Assembly (NCBI GenBank): GCA_013816805.1
Contig: JACDDS010000011.1
Coordinates: forward strand, 1 to 64,000
DNA length: 64,000 nt
DNA from: Chitinophagales bacterium
GTDB taxonomy: Bacteria > Bacteroidota > Bacteroidia > Chitinophagales > UBA10324
Direction of reading: 5' to 3'
The notes under the pieces are model-generated. The model worked only from the letters and a program-made list of their open reading frames with translations. It made no database searches and had not been told where the DNA came from. Shown piece after piece: positions 46,813 to 56,430 of the stretch. Position 1 is the stretch's first letter. Every line of letters starts with the position of its first letter. The position numbers and the translations under genes were made by a program.

Positions 46813-48063
46813 ATGAAGAAGAAGATTCTGCTCATGCTTACCGATTCTTACCCTTTTGGATTGGCAGAGAACTACGTAAAAAATGAAATAGAATATCTCT
46901 CAAAATATTTTAAAGAAGTTTTTATTTTTTCCCGAACGTTAAACTCAGGAGAATCGCTTTATAAACTACCTGAAAACGTTCGGGCCTTTTCCTTAAGCGG
47001 CAGGCTTTTATTGACTGATAAAATATTAAGCTATCGTTACCTGATCTCTAAAATTTTCTGGGATGAAGTAAAATACCTTTCGCATTATCAATTACACATG
47101 CGCTGGTCTATATTAAAAATTATGCTGGCAGAACTTAAAAAAGCTCATAAGTGCATGTCGGTGCTTAAACAATTTTTGACAGATCACAATCTTAAAGAAG
47201 AAGATATTGTAGCTTATTCATACTGGACTGATAGCCGTGCATTAGCGTCGGCATGGTTGCGGAATAAAAAAATTACTGCTATTTCAAGAGCACACGGCTG
47301 GGATGTATATTTTGAGAGGCATCCTATACTGTATCAGCCATTCCGCAAGTATCTGCATGATCATCTCAATGCAATTTATTTTGTTTCAAAGGATGGAAGA
47401 GACTATTCTTTGAAGAGAATACCCGGCACAAATACCACAAAATTCAGGGTATCCAATTTAGGTACTCCATTTATTGGTCGAAATCCCGATACATTATCCA
47501 ATGAGTTTATTGTTGTAAGCTGTGCCCGCCTTGTAAGTTTGAAACGGGTACACTTAATTGCAGAGATAATTTCCCGGATAAAATTATTTCCTGTCCGATG
47601 GATCCATTTTGGTGATGGTCCCTTACAGGATGAGCTATTAAAAAAAACATTTACGCTTTTCTCAGGACACGCAAATATTCACTTCGATTTCAGGGGAGAT
47701 ACATCCATAGACGAGATCAATAATTATTACTTGCAAAACCATGTGGACCTGTTTTTACTTACAAGTGCATACGAAGGGAAGCCGGTAGTAATTATGGAAG
47801 CGTTGTCCTTTGGCATTCCCGTAATGGCCACAAATGCCGGTGGTATAAAAGAAATGGTTAATGAGTCTAACGGTTTTTTATTAAACCTTGATTTCAGGCC
47901 GGAAGAGGCAGCAAAAAAAATTGAATGTTTTTATAATATGACAGATAAGGAAAAAGAGAATTTCCGCAGCAATGCTTTTCTTACCTGGAAGCAAAGCTTT
48001 AACGCTGATGTTAATTATCCCTTATTTGTTGAAGAAATATTATCACTGGGAAAGAAGGATTGA
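46813..48063 (+). CDS. Glycosyltransferase family 4 protein
   Basis: A 416-residue GT-B enzyme. ISRAHGWDVYFERHP lies in the acceptor domain, IVVSCARLVSLKRVHLI opens the donor domain, and the catalytic EX7E-type segment is EGKPVVIMEALSFGIPVMATNAGGIKEMV. It is transcribed alone on the plus strand. Its last 49 bp overlap the 3' end of the convergent GT at 48015-49181. Confidence 0.92.
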   Translation: MKKKILLMLTDSYPFGLAENYVKNEIEYLSKYFKEVFIFSRTLNSGESLYKLPENVRAFSLSGRLLLTDKILSYRYLISKIFWDEVKYLSHYQLHMRWSILKIMLAELKKAHKCMSVLKQFLTDHNLKEEDIVAYSYWTDSRALASAWLRNKKITAISRAHGWDVYFERHPILYQPFRKYLHDHLNAIYFVSKDGRDYSLKRIPGTNTTKFRVSNLGTPFIGRNPDTLSNEFIVVSCARLVSLKRVHLIAEIISRIKLFPVRWIHFGDGPLQDELLKKTFTLFSGHANIHFDFRGDTSIDEINNYYLQNHVDLFLLTSAYEGKPVVIMEALSFGIPVMATNAGGIKEMVNESNGFLLNLDFRPEEAAKKIECFYNMTDKEKENFRSNAFLTWKQSFNADVNYPLFVEEILSLGKKD

Positions 48064-49181
48064 TAGAGGCTTAAAAGCTTATCAGCATACCCGGTAATAT
48101 CATACTGCCGCGCCTTCCTTCCCGCATTAACAGAAAACCTTTTATAAGTAATTTCATTGTCGATTATACGCCTGATCTTTTCTGCAAAAAGAGTAGCGTT
48201 CTGATTGGCAATCATAAATCCATTTACGCCATCATCTATTATTCCACGGTTCCCTTGTCCATCGAGGCACACTACTGGTAAACCGGTTGCCATAGCTTCT
48301 ACTATTGCAAGCCCGAAAGGTTCATGAGTGGCACCATGCACATACAGATGCGCACCATGCAGATAATCTTCCACGCTGCCAACACTACCCCTAAGGGCTA
48401 TATTATTTTCAAGACCATATTCCACTATTTTATTCCAAATTGCTGTATGTAAATTCCCCTCTCCTAAAATGTCCAAATGGACGGCATAATTATCTTCTTT
48501 TAAAATCTTAATTATTTCGAGAAGAAATAAATGATTTTTGCGCGGAATTAAATTTCCGGTTGTAACGAGGTTCAATTCTCTTTGAGGCAAATTTTTTGAT
48601 ACAAAAGAAAACCTTTGCAGATTAATTGCATTTTCAAGAAGGTGTAAGCTACTGGCTTTGAAAGGCAAAAATTTCAAAAGATATTTCATTGTATACGCGG
48701 AGTTTGCAATAAATTGATTGTTACATTCCCGGTATCTTTTCAAAATCCTCTTCCTGGTAAAAAACTCTATGATTTTTTTCTTTTGAATAATCTCCTTAAG
48801 CTTCATCGGTTCATAAGGTGAAACGGGGCCATGTACATGTGAGAAATAAGCGGTTTCCTGATTTATATTTTCACGTGTGATCTGATCGGCATAGAAAAGA
48901 TGCGAATGAATAATATGAGGTTGAAATGAATCGCATATTTTTCTGAATGATTTCAGGTTTGAAATTGTACGATTAGGAAATTTCATGTATACTTTACTGT
49001 TACAATAGCATACCGGCAGATCTTTTGTAATCTCAGGATAATCATTCTGCTTATTAAAAACAATCAGCATTTGCTCAACTCCCTTTTTGGAATTAAGCTC
49101 ATTACAAATATCTAATGCCAGCCGCTCAGCCCCCCCACGTGCAAGTGAATTAATCGCAAATAAAATCCGAAGGTTACTCAT
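48015..49181 (-). CDS. Glycosyltransferase family 4 protein
   Basis: A 388-residue GT-B enzyme with the glycine-rich acceptor motif LARGGAERLALDICNEL near the N-terminus, LVTTGNLIPRKNHLFLL at the domain boundary, and the donor segment HEPFGLAIVEAMATGLPVVCLDGQGNRGII. It adds a sugar in the assembly of the surface glycan; linkage unknown. It converges on and overlaps the GT at 46813. Confidence 0.92.
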   Translation of the reverse strand: MSNLRILFAINSLARGGAERLALDICNELNSKKGVEQMLIVFNKQNDYPEITKDLPVCYCNSKVYMKFPNRTISNLKSFRKICDSFQPHIIHSHLFYADQITRENINQETAYFSHVHGPVSPYEPMKLKEIIQKKKIIEFFTRKRILKRYRECNNQFIANSAYTMKYLLKFLPFKASSLHLLENAINLQRFSFVSKNLPQRELNLVTTGNLIPRKNHLFLLEIIKILKEDNYAVHLDILGEGNLHTAIWNKIVEYGLENNIALRGSVGSVEDYLHGAHLYVHGATHEPFGLAIVEAMATGLPVVCLDGQGNRGIIDDGVNGFMIANQNATLFAEKIRRIIDNEITYKRFSVNAGRKARQYDITGYADKLLSLYQSFFPSDNISSTNKG

Positions 49182-49300
49182 CCATTATTTATATGCCTGT
49201 GTGCCAAAAACAAAAAAACATTCTTAATTTTTCATGAAAATAATTTTTATGCGACTTTATGTGTTCTTTTAATTCAGTAGGCTGAAAACTAATATAATTC

Positions 49301-50458
49301 GTGTTTATACACATAACATACGGCAGGTCCCGATGGTTTCTTAAGGCCGTAGACATTTATAACTTTATCAAGTACCGGATACTGCGACCCATTATTTCCA
49401 ATGTGAGTTTTTATTGTTATTACATTTTTTTCTATCGCCGATACGAAAAAACATTTGAAGGAAACCCTTTAAAGCCCGGCATATCGGCATATATCCCTTG
49501 TAAGAATGAAGCAGCACATTTAATGCTTTGTCTTAAAAGTCTGCTGCCCGTTGTTGATCATTTTATACTGATCGATAATGGATCTGAGGATAATACGCTT
49601 GACCTGATGTATGAATTTCAAAAAAGCCACCAGCATGAAGCCTCAATTGAAGTCATTACTATGGCAAAGGCATTACTGGTAGAAATGGTACAGGCGGCAT
49701 TGACAAGAGTAAAGCATAAATGGGTATTGAAATGGGATGGCGATATGATAGCTATCACTGAAAATTTGAAAGCCATGAAAAAACGGATTACTAATATTTC
49801 CCGCCCTACCGCATATACATTACCCAGAATAAACCTTTGGGGAGATTTCTTTCATGTGAGCACATGGATGCCAGTTTTGGATGGAGGTGAATATTTTCTC
49901 CGCACCTTCAATAACCGTTTTTTTTTCAAGGAAGAATACGGAAGGCTTGAGCACGCAATTATTCCTATTTATTACACCCTTAAACGGGAAATAGATGTAT
50001 TCTACAGTTTTCATCTCAGTAATATTCGCCCTCCGCTTCGCATACTCTACAGGCATTGTTATCTGGACTGGAGGCAAACGGTGAATACGGGCACAGATAA
50101 AAATAAATACAGAAGCTGGGAAAAATTTCGCAACGATTGGATGCAGCATAATTTTGGCACCAACCATGAACCTTCAGTAAAATTCAGGTTCTCGAGGTTA
50201 ATTGCATCCATGGTGAAAAGAGAATATCACCCTGTTACAGAAGCGATGCAGCAAATCATTGATGAAGGAAAAGAGCCTTTTAAAATTATTTACAGAAATG
50301 ACAGGCCATACCTGATGATGGATAAATCCGATTCTGATTTTAAGAATTATTATCCTTCCGACGAAGATATAAGCTGGGAACCAGACTACAGGCGTTTCTA
50401 CAATGATCATATTCGGTTAGGCTTCACCAAACAGGACCATGAACCGAATAGCAGATAA
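49301..50458 (+). CDS. Glycosyltransferase family 2 protein
   Basis: A 385-residue GT-A enzyme. After an N-terminal hydrophobic/aromatic stretch, the GT2 fold starts at ISAYIPCKNEAAHLMLCLKSLL with FILIDNGSEDNT, and the metal-binding DxD-like motif is KWDGDMI. The start is GTG at 49301. It overlaps the broken FkbM methyltransferase by 20 bp, so both were probably expressed together. Confidence 0.88.
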   Translation: MFIHITYGRSRWFLKAVDIYNFIKYRILRPIISNVSFYCYYIFFYRRYEKTFEGNPLKPGISAYIPCKNEAAHLMLCLKSLLPVVDHFILIDNGSEDNTLDLMYEFQKSHQHEASIEVITMAKALLVEMVQAALTRVKHKWVLKWDGDMIAITENLKAMKKRITNISRPTAYTLPRINLWGDFFHVSTWMPVLDGGEYFLRTFNNRFFFKEEYGRLEHAIIPIYYTLKREIDVFYSFHLSNIRPPLRILYRHCYLDWRQTVNTGTDKNKYRSWEKFRNDWMQHNFGTNHEPSVKFRFSRLIASMVKREYHPVTEAMQQIIDEGKEPFKIIYRNDRPYLMMDKSDSDFKNYYPSDEDISWEPDYRRFYNDHIRLGFTKQDHEPNSR

Positions 50459-51268
50459 ATCTCCTTTCCGCATCTTTAAAAATGTTCCCTGGATTCGTTC
50501 CGGGTATCACAGTATTCGAACTTTTACATTTTATCTAAAACGGCTTGGCATTGTTAAAGGATTCAAAACTTATTCTGCTTTCCGGTATGTAACAGGAGGG
50601 ATTTTAGAAATAAATGTGCCTGGAATTCGTATGCCAGTTTTGGTTAGAAGCGGCACTTCAGATGCACATTCGTTTGAACATATTTTTATTTTTAATTCAT
50701 ATTCCACTTCATCTAATAATGAGTCGGGATTAATTATTGATGGGGGAGCCAATGCCGGCTATGCATCCATATGTTTTACCCACCGTTTTCCTGAAAAAAA
50801 AAAATTGCAGTAGAGCCTGAACCCTCAAATGCCGAAATCACCAAAAAAAATATCAGAAATTATCCAAACATTATATTATTGGAAGCGGCTATATGGAATA
50901 AAAATATCCCATTGAAAATAGTGGATAAGACTGTTTCAAAATGGGCAATACGAGTCAAAAATACAGGTTACAATGAAACAGGAACAATTCATGGTATTAC
51001 TATAGATACCATACTTAAGCAATCCGGCTACAATTATATTGATATTCTGAAGCTGGATGTGGAAGGATCGGAAGCAGAAATTTTTTATGAAGGTGTAGAT
51101 GAATGGCTGCGGAAAACGAAATGCATTATAATTGAGTTTCATGACCGGTTTAAGGAAAAATGCTCAAAAACATTTTATAAAGCAATTGAAAAGTATTCTT
51201 ACCACAAATTAATAAATGGAGAAAATGATATTTTAATTTTCGACCACAATGATCAGAAATCAGAGTAA
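50439..51268 (+). pseudogene. FkbM-family methyltransferase, frameshifted at an 11-A tract
   Basis: The first frame (50439-50813) encodes the start of an FkbM methyltransferase to the SAM motif IDGGANAGYASI, then ends prematurely after an A11 run at 50794-50804. In the next frame VEPEPSNAEITKKNI continues directly into EAAIWNKNIPL and ILKLDVEGSEAEIF, the conserved FkbM second half, to the stop at 51268. One more A (or two fewer) restores a full protein of about 276 residues. It may be a phase-variable gene, a true pseudogene, or a sequencing error in the homopolymer. It is probably co-transcribed with the GT2 gene. Confidence 0.88.
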
Positions 51269-52153
51269 ACCAATTTGTCTGGCTACTTCCTCCTGGCAAA
51301 GAAGGATGTTATCTGCACTTCCCCGATTGATTGCCGGCAGGCGAACAGGTGCATTCTTTTCATTCATATCAAAATAACAGTAAGTCATGTTTTCCAGCAT
51401 TTGTGAAATTTTAATCGCTGTTTCCTGTTTCAAAACCTCCAGCAGGATGGACGGTTTAAATTGACGCAGGTAATTTTCCATTCCTGCCAAAACTTCCAGT
51501 TCATGCATTTCAACATCTATTTTCATCAAATCTATTTTCTGCAAGTTATTTTCCTGAATGAATGTTGCAATTTTCTTTACCGGGACTATTGTTTCTTTCA
51601 GAAAAGAATTTTGCTTAAGCATCTCCCGATTTAGACTTGCGCTGTATGTGTGCGTATTTTCTAAATCATAAAATTTTGCGGTGTCATTTTTATCAGAAAG
51701 AGCATAATAAAAACAGTGGACATTTTTTAGCTTGTTGAGTGCCACATTCTTTTCAAACTTTGTATAGATATTTTTAGAAGGCTCAAAACCATACACTTTT
51801 GCAGATTGATTTAATTTTGCAGCAATCAGGGAATATATGCCTGTATTAGCCCCGATATCAAATATAACTGATGATTGTTTTGAAAGTAGTTTCCAGTATT
51901 TGATCGAATTTTTTTCCCAGCCATTATCTATCCCTTTCCAGAAGATTTCATTTTCAATTGTAGAAGAATAGTGTACCAATCTTAATTCCTCTTTATCAAC
52001 CCGGGTTTTAAAAATTCCGTTAAACTTAGTGTCCCGGTAGTATTTTTCATGATTAAAAGGTAATGCACGCAATAAAAGGCAGATATCTTTTTTAAAAGGA
52101 AGAATATGGTAGGTTTTTAAAAGCCATTGGTAAATAACAGCAGAAATGCTCAT
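51260..52153 (-). CDS. FkbM-family methyltransferase
   Basis: A 297-residue SAM-dependent O-methyltransferase. VIFDIGANTGIYSLIAAKL is the SAM motif, VYGFEPSKNIY the acidic motif, and DLMKIDVEMHELEVLAGM the FkbM signature. FkbM proteins methylate hydroxyls of sugars or polyketides. It is the last gene of the Wzm-led operon, and its final 9 bp overlap the convergent broken FkbM gene. Confidence 0.9.
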   Translation of the reverse strand: MSISAVIYQWLLKTYHILPFKKDICLLLRALPFNHEKYYRDTKFNGIFKTRVDKEELRLVHYSSTIENEIFWKGIDNGWEKNSIKYWKLLSKQSSVIFDIGANTGIYSLIAAKLNQSAKVYGFEPSKNIYTKFEKNVALNKLKNVHCFYYALSDKNDTAKFYDLENTHTYSASLNREMLKQNSFLKETIVPVKKIATFIQENNLQKIDLMKIDVEMHELEVLAGMENYLRQFKPSILLEVLKQETAIKISQMLENMTYCYFDMNEKNAPVRLPAINRGSADNILLCQEEVARQIGLL

Positions 52154-52166
52154 ACAGATTAGAGTA

Positions 52167-53201
52167 TTACTTTAAAGCTTCCGCTGGAATTTTATTATTG
52201 AAAAATAGCTTAAAGAGATACCCCACATCACGAAGAGTATATCCGGCTCTATTCCTGAATATAAGAATTTTAAAAAGCTGGATAAAATAATTTATTGCCA
52301 GTCTTTTTATTCTTAGATAGTTAAGTATATACGGATCAAAAAAGGAATAGACAAAAAAGGAAATAGATTTTGTATCACTGCTGTATTTTGAAATATGAAA
52401 AACACGGTAGGCCGCAGTGTTATTCCGAAGAATGATCCGGTCAATCTGTTTTGATTTGCCTAAAAACTGAGAAGTAATCCTTATGTAATACAGCGGAAGC
52501 ACATAGGCACCATCCCTGATAAAAAAATCTGAATTGCTACTATTTTTTATTTCTCTTCTATAAATAACCAATGGTTTTGGTATATACTTAAACAAATATT
52601 TTTGTGCAAGCTTAAGCTGCATGTCAAGATCTTCATAAATCATCTGCTCGTTAAAGCTACCTGCTTCTTTTAAATGAATGGTTCGGTAGATAACAGAAGG
52701 CGCAATCACCATACTGCCATTACAGAGTATTTCAAAAAAAACCTCTCCTTCCATTATTTTATTGCGGCGAGAAAAATTTTCCTCTGTTATAGATCCACTC
52801 TCATTGCAAAAATCAACAGGTGTATGAAGAAGCGCATACTCTTCCGGTAACTTTTCAAATTCCCTAACTAAAATTTGAAGGCGCTCCGGTTTCCAAAGGT
52901 CATCACCAAGGGAAGAAAAATATTTACCCTCTGCTAAATTCAGACCATCATTTAAGCTTTTACAGATGCCTTCATTTTTTTTGTGCCGGATAAAGGTGCA
53001 ACTGAACTGATGAGTATCAATCCATTCCTTTACTATTTCAGCAGAATTATCTGCGGAACCATCGTCAATAACAATGTTTTGAATTCTTTCCTGAGGATAA
53101 TATTGTTTTAATACAGATTCCAATGCCATGATTACTCTTTCACCGGAATTGTAAATAAGCGTGCACACCGTCACCAATGGTAAATTGATGTAATTATCCA
53201 T
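52167..53201 (-). CDS. Glycosyltransferase family 2 protein
   Basis: About 344 residues, GT-A fold. The GT2 start VTVCTLIYNSGERVIMALESVL is followed by IVIDDGSADNS and the metal motif region SSLGDDLWKP. The ATG at 53201 is chosen as it overlaps the fdtB stop by only 8 bp; the frame extends 10 codons more. It probably transfers the aminodeoxy sugar made by the adjacent Fdt genes, though this is inference from position. Confidence 0.9.
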   Translation of the reverse strand: MDNYINLPLVTVCTLIYNSGERVIMALESVLKQYYPQERIQNIVIDDGSADNSAEIVKEWIDTHQFSCTFIRHKKNEGICKSLNDGLNLAEGKYFSSLGDDLWKPERLQILVREFEKLPEEYALLHTPVDFCNESGSITEENFSRRNKIMEGEVFFEILCNGSMVIAPSVIYRTIHLKEAGSFNEQMIYEDLDMQLKLAQKYLFKYIPKPLVIYRREIKNSSNSDFFIRDGAYVLPLYYIRITSQFLGKSKQIDRIILRNNTAAYRVFHISKYSSDTKSISFFVYSFFDPYILNYLRIKRLAINYFIQLFKILIFRNRAGYTLRDVGYLFKLFFNNKIPAEALK

Positions 53202-54318
53202 GAAAGAACCCGTTGATTTGTTCGCAAACATACTCCACTGAAACGGAGCTTAAATTTGGATACATCGGTAAGCTAAGGCATGTTTCCGCAATGGTTTCAG
53301 CTATCGGAAATTCACCCCTTTTATAACCCAGATAAGAATAGGCTTTTTGAAGATGAGGCGGAACAGGATAGTGAATCATTGTTTCGACATTTCGGCTGGC
53401 AAGATATTTTTTTAACTCATCCCGTTTTTCAGTTCTGATTAGATAAATATGAAAAACACTGGTGGAGTTTATTGCTACTTCCGGAAGAATAATTCCTTCT
53501 ATACCAAACAAAAGGCTACTGTAGTGTTCCGCAATTTTAACTCTTTGTTTATTGCGTTGCTGAAGCTTATCTAACCTGGTTAAAAGAATAGCTGCCTGTA
53601 GCTCATCAAGTCTTGCATTATTGCCGATTATATCACTGTAATATTTCTTCTCGAAACCGTAATTTCTAAGCTTTTTTATTGCAGTTAATAACCCTTCACT
53701 ATCCGTGGTAATGGCACCTGCATCTCCCAATGCTCCCAGGTTTTTGGTAGGATAAAAGCTGGTTGCGTTTATATGTCCGAAGCTGCCGGTCAGTTTTCCA
53801 AAATTGGTTGCACCGTGAGCCTGGGCATTATCTTCTATAACATACAAACGAGAATTTTCTGCAACACTCATAATTGCACTCATTTCACAGGCCTGGCCGA
53901 ATAGATGAACGGGTATTATCGCCTTAGAATGCCCGGTAATTTTTTCTTTAATCAGCGCCGGATCAATATTGCACGTAGTTTTAAGAGGCTCTACAAAAAC
54001 AGGCCTGGCACCAACATTTGACACCGCAATAACAGTTGCAATGTAGGTATTGGAAGGCAAAATTACTTCATCACCTTCACCAATATCCAACGCCTTAAGA
54101 GCGAGCTGCAAAGCATCTAATCCATTGCTGATACCCGCACAAAATTTCACTCCATTAAACCTTGCGTATTGTCTTTCAAACTCTTCCACTTTTCTCCCAA
54201 GAATATACCATCCACTGTCTAATACCTCCTTAACCGCATCCATAATTGAAGATGCTTCATCCGGCAATAAACTGAGATCATTAAAAGGGACGGTCACAGA
54301 AAAAGTTATTTCTTTCAA
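53194..54318 (-). CDS. fdtB: DegT/DnrJ/EryC1 sugar aminotransferase (FdtB-like)
   Basis: A 374-residue PLP aminotransferase acting on nucleotide-linked keto sugars. It has VPFNDLSLL and YILGRKVEEFERQYARF at the start, SNTYIATVIAVSNVGA, IEDNAQAHGA and the Schiff-base Lys192 in SFYPTKNLGALGDAG. Together with the FdtA-like isomerase at 56032 it should make dTDP-3-amino-3,6-dideoxyhexose (Fuc3N or Qui3N) from a dTDP-3-keto sugar. RmlA/RmlB for the first steps are not in the window. Confidence 0.9.
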   Translation of the reverse strand: MKEITFSVTVPFNDLSLLPDEASSIMDAVKEVLDSGWYILGRKVEEFERQYARFNGVKFCAGISNGLDALQLALKALDIGEGDEVILPSNTYIATVIAVSNVGARPVFVEPLKTTCNIDPALIKEKITGHSKAIIPVHLFGQACEMSAIMSVAENSRLYVIEDNAQAHGATNFGKLTGSFGHINATSFYPTKNLGALGDAGAITTDSEGLLTAIKKLRNYGFEKKYYSDIIGNNARLDELQAAILLTRLDKLQQRNKQRVKIAEHYSSLLFGIEGIILPEVAINSTSVFHIYLIRTEKRDELKKYLASRNVETMIHYPVPPHLQKAYSYLGYKRGEFPIAETIAETCLSLPMYPNLSSVSVEYVCEQINGFFHG

Positions 54319-54334
54319 TCAAAGAAGCAAAGCA

Positions 54335-55081
54335 CTAATTAGATTTTTTACAATTCAAAAAAAACTCAGAACCGTTCTCCGGAAAATATTTTGTAATCAA
54401 GTAAAATCCCTCAAGCATGTTATCATCTATTAATTTTATATCTACCAGTTGCTGCATTTGTTTATGTGTAAATGGTTTAAAGAAATAGGAACCGTTATCT
54501 ATTACATTAAATCCATATTCATTTACTAAATGGGACAAAGATTCTATATCATAAGTATGGTGTTGCTGAAGGCTTATCTGGGAAGCGGATATCTCATGTA
54601 GGTCTTTAATGAGCCCTGCTTCCTTAGCAAGCAGCCGGTGAAAAGACTTAGCATTCGGAACATTGAAATGAATAACAGTATGGAGCGCACATAGATTGGA
54701 TAACCTTAACAAGAGGCTTTCCGGCTTTTCAATTTCATGCAACAAACCACTTACAATTATCATATCAGGAATAAAGGGCAATTCCCTGACCTCCTCAACC
54801 ATCCCGTTTACAATCAAAACTTTTTCTTTAATCCGGGTATTTTTATCAATGTCATGCACTGCCTGCTGAAAAAATAGTGAAGCAGGTTCGATTATAAACC
54901 ACCGATCGAAGTCGGTGAAATGATTAACAAGACTATCGGAACCGCAGCCCACCTCTACCACTGTTCTATGCGGATATTTCATAATACTTTCAATTACACA
55001 TTTTTTCCGGTATCGCGCCTGTATTATTTCGAACGGATGATTACGATAGGAATCAGAATATTGATCAAGGTTTCTGGCCAT
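54335..55081 (-). CDS. Class I SAM-dependent methyltransferase
   Basis: A 248-residue methyltransferase with SAM motif VVEVGCGSDSLVNHF, IIEPASLFFQQAV and the domain section MIIVSGLLHEIEKP. The N-terminus MARNLDQYSDSYRNHPFEIIQARYRKK is typical of sugar-locus methyltransferases. It may methylate an amino or hydroxyl group of the 3-aminodeoxy sugar. It abuts the upstream acyltransferase gene exactly and is 16 bp before fdtB. Confidence 0.84.
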   Translation of the reverse strand: MARNLDQYSDSYRNHPFEIIQARYRKKCVIESIMKYPHRTVVEVGCGSDSLVNHFTDFDRWFIIEPASLFFQQAVHDIDKNTRIKEKVLIVNGMVEEVRELPFIPDMIIVSGLLHEIEKPESLLLRLSNLCALHTVIHFNVPNAKSFHRLLAKEAGLIKDLHEISASQISLQQHHTYDIESLSHLVNEYGFNVIDNGSYFFKPFTHKQMQQLVDIKLIDDNMLEGFYLITKYFPENGSEFFLNCKKSN

Positions 55082-56035
55082 TTAAATTTTTATTCTGTAA
55101 AAATCTGAAATACTAATTTTAGCTCCGAAGCTTTCTTTAAACGACATTAAGTTTTCATTAAGCCACCTACCTTCCTGTTCTGTAGATTTTCCCAGATCTA
55201 AATATTTCTTTTCTTTGTATACTTCTGAAAGAAGGTGATAAATAAGCAAATCAATAGCACCCATTTGTTCACCGGCATTACTTGCTGCTATATATTGGGC
55301 ATGGGCCACATTTTTAGATTCATAAATCAATGTTCCACCAATCATTTCTGTATTCTGATAACAAGCAAATAGCTTAATATTTTCTGGAAATTTTTCAGCA
55401 AGCAATTCTATCTCTTTCGCATTATGCGCGGCACGTGCATGATATTTTGACTGGAGGCGAAAATCCACTATCTTGAAATAATCAGAAAAATCTTTTGATT
55501 GTTTTATTTGCAAGTTCATTTTTCCTGCACGTGAAATTTTCGCTTTTCTGTCCTTTCGCAATTTTACTTTGCACGAAGGAATTAATGTAGCAGAAGAATC
55601 TCTCCTATGTAATTCAAAGCCATATATAAACAAGCTGTAGAGATCTTCTTCTGTAAGGCAAGTGTGATAAATACCGGGAATAGCTTTATAAATAATTTCT
55701 CTCACGCCTTCTTCTTTTGCATAATTCAAGAAAACATCAAAGCAATTATTCATTCTTTTCTGTTTCATGGCAGAATTGCAAAGAAAACCGCCGTATGTTA
55801 ATCCTTCATGGCTAATAAAAGATTCGTTATTTTTATTTAAAGGCAACAACGCAATCAGATGATCATCTTCTGTTATCATCAACGAATGATCTTGAAAGCG
55901 ATCGCTATGGTAATCCATATAGTCGCGATAAAATAAAAACGTAGCGTTTTTACTTTCAGAGATAAAATTATCCCAGCGCTGTTTCCATGAAGGATTATAT
56001 CTTATAATATTAAGCACAATTATTTCTGCAATCAA
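55082..56035 (-). CDS. FemAB/GNAT-fold acyltransferase, probable aminodeoxy-sugar N-acyltransferase
   Basis: A 317-residue FemAB-like protein. Key segments are FLFYRDYMDYHSDRF, the GGFLCN motif, IGGTLIYESKNVAHAQYIAAS and LDLGKSTEQEGRWLNENLMSFKESFGA. It lies between fdtA and fdtB, where the classical pathway has the left-handed beta-helix enzyme FdtC. Its position suggests that it acylates the 3-amino group instead; this is inference. It overlaps fdtA by 4 bp. Confidence 0.8.
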   Translation of the reverse strand: MIAEIIVLNIIRYNPSWKQRWDNFISESKNATFLFYRDYMDYHSDRFQDHSLMITEDDHLIALLPLNKNNESFISHEGLTYGGFLCNSAMKQKRMNNCFDVFLNYAKEEGVREIIYKAIPGIYHTCLTEEDLYSLFIYGFELHRRDSSATLIPSCKVKLRKDRKAKISRAGKMNLQIKQSKDFSDYFKIVDFRLQSKYHARAAHNAKEIELLAEKFPENIKLFACYQNTEMIGGTLIYESKNVAHAQYIAASNAGEQMGAIDLLIYHLLSEVYKEKKYLDLGKSTEQEGRWLNENLMSFKESFGAKISISDFYRIKI

Positions 56036-56430
56036 ATTTTGAATACCTCATAATTTCTAATGTACTCTGTTTCATCATATAATTTTGAGCACAATACCAG
56101 TTGTACCGCATTGTGTGAATATTGCATTGTAGTCCACGTAAAAGGTGGAATGTATAAACCGACATTTGGATTATTCAATCTGAAAACCTCTAATATTCCA
56201 TTCCGGCGCTCGGTATTGACCGTTATCTGACCTGCTACTGCAATAAGAATTTGTTCATTTAACTTGTGAGCGTGTCTTCCCCTTACAATACTTTCAGGTG
56301 TATAGTAAGTCCAAAATGAGCGAAGGACCGGAAAAGGAATTTCCTTTTCGAACTCAAACACGGAGATATATCCTGTTATCGGTTCGCCTATTTTTTGAAA
56401 TTCAATAAGATGGGGTTCAGTAACATTCAT
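56032..56430 (-). CDS. fdtA: FdtA-like sugar 3,4-ketoisomerase (WxcM cupin)
   Basis: A 132-residue cupin of the WxcM/FdtA family. It interconverts the 4-keto and 3-keto forms of dTDP-6-deoxyhexose. RGRHAHKLNEQILIAVAGQI contains the catalytic His and the cupin strand, and VGLYIPPFTWTTMQYS is the other family marker. It has 4-bp overlaps with both neighbours, so it is tightly coupled to the sulfotransferase and the acyltransferase. Confidence 0.9.
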   Translation of the reverse strand: MNVTEPHLIEFQKIGEPITGYISVFEFEKEIPFPVLRSFWTYYTPESIVRGRHAHKLNEQILIAVAGQITVNTERRNGILEVFRLNNPNVGLYIPPFTWTTMQYSHNAVQLVLCSKLYDETEYIRNYEVFKI

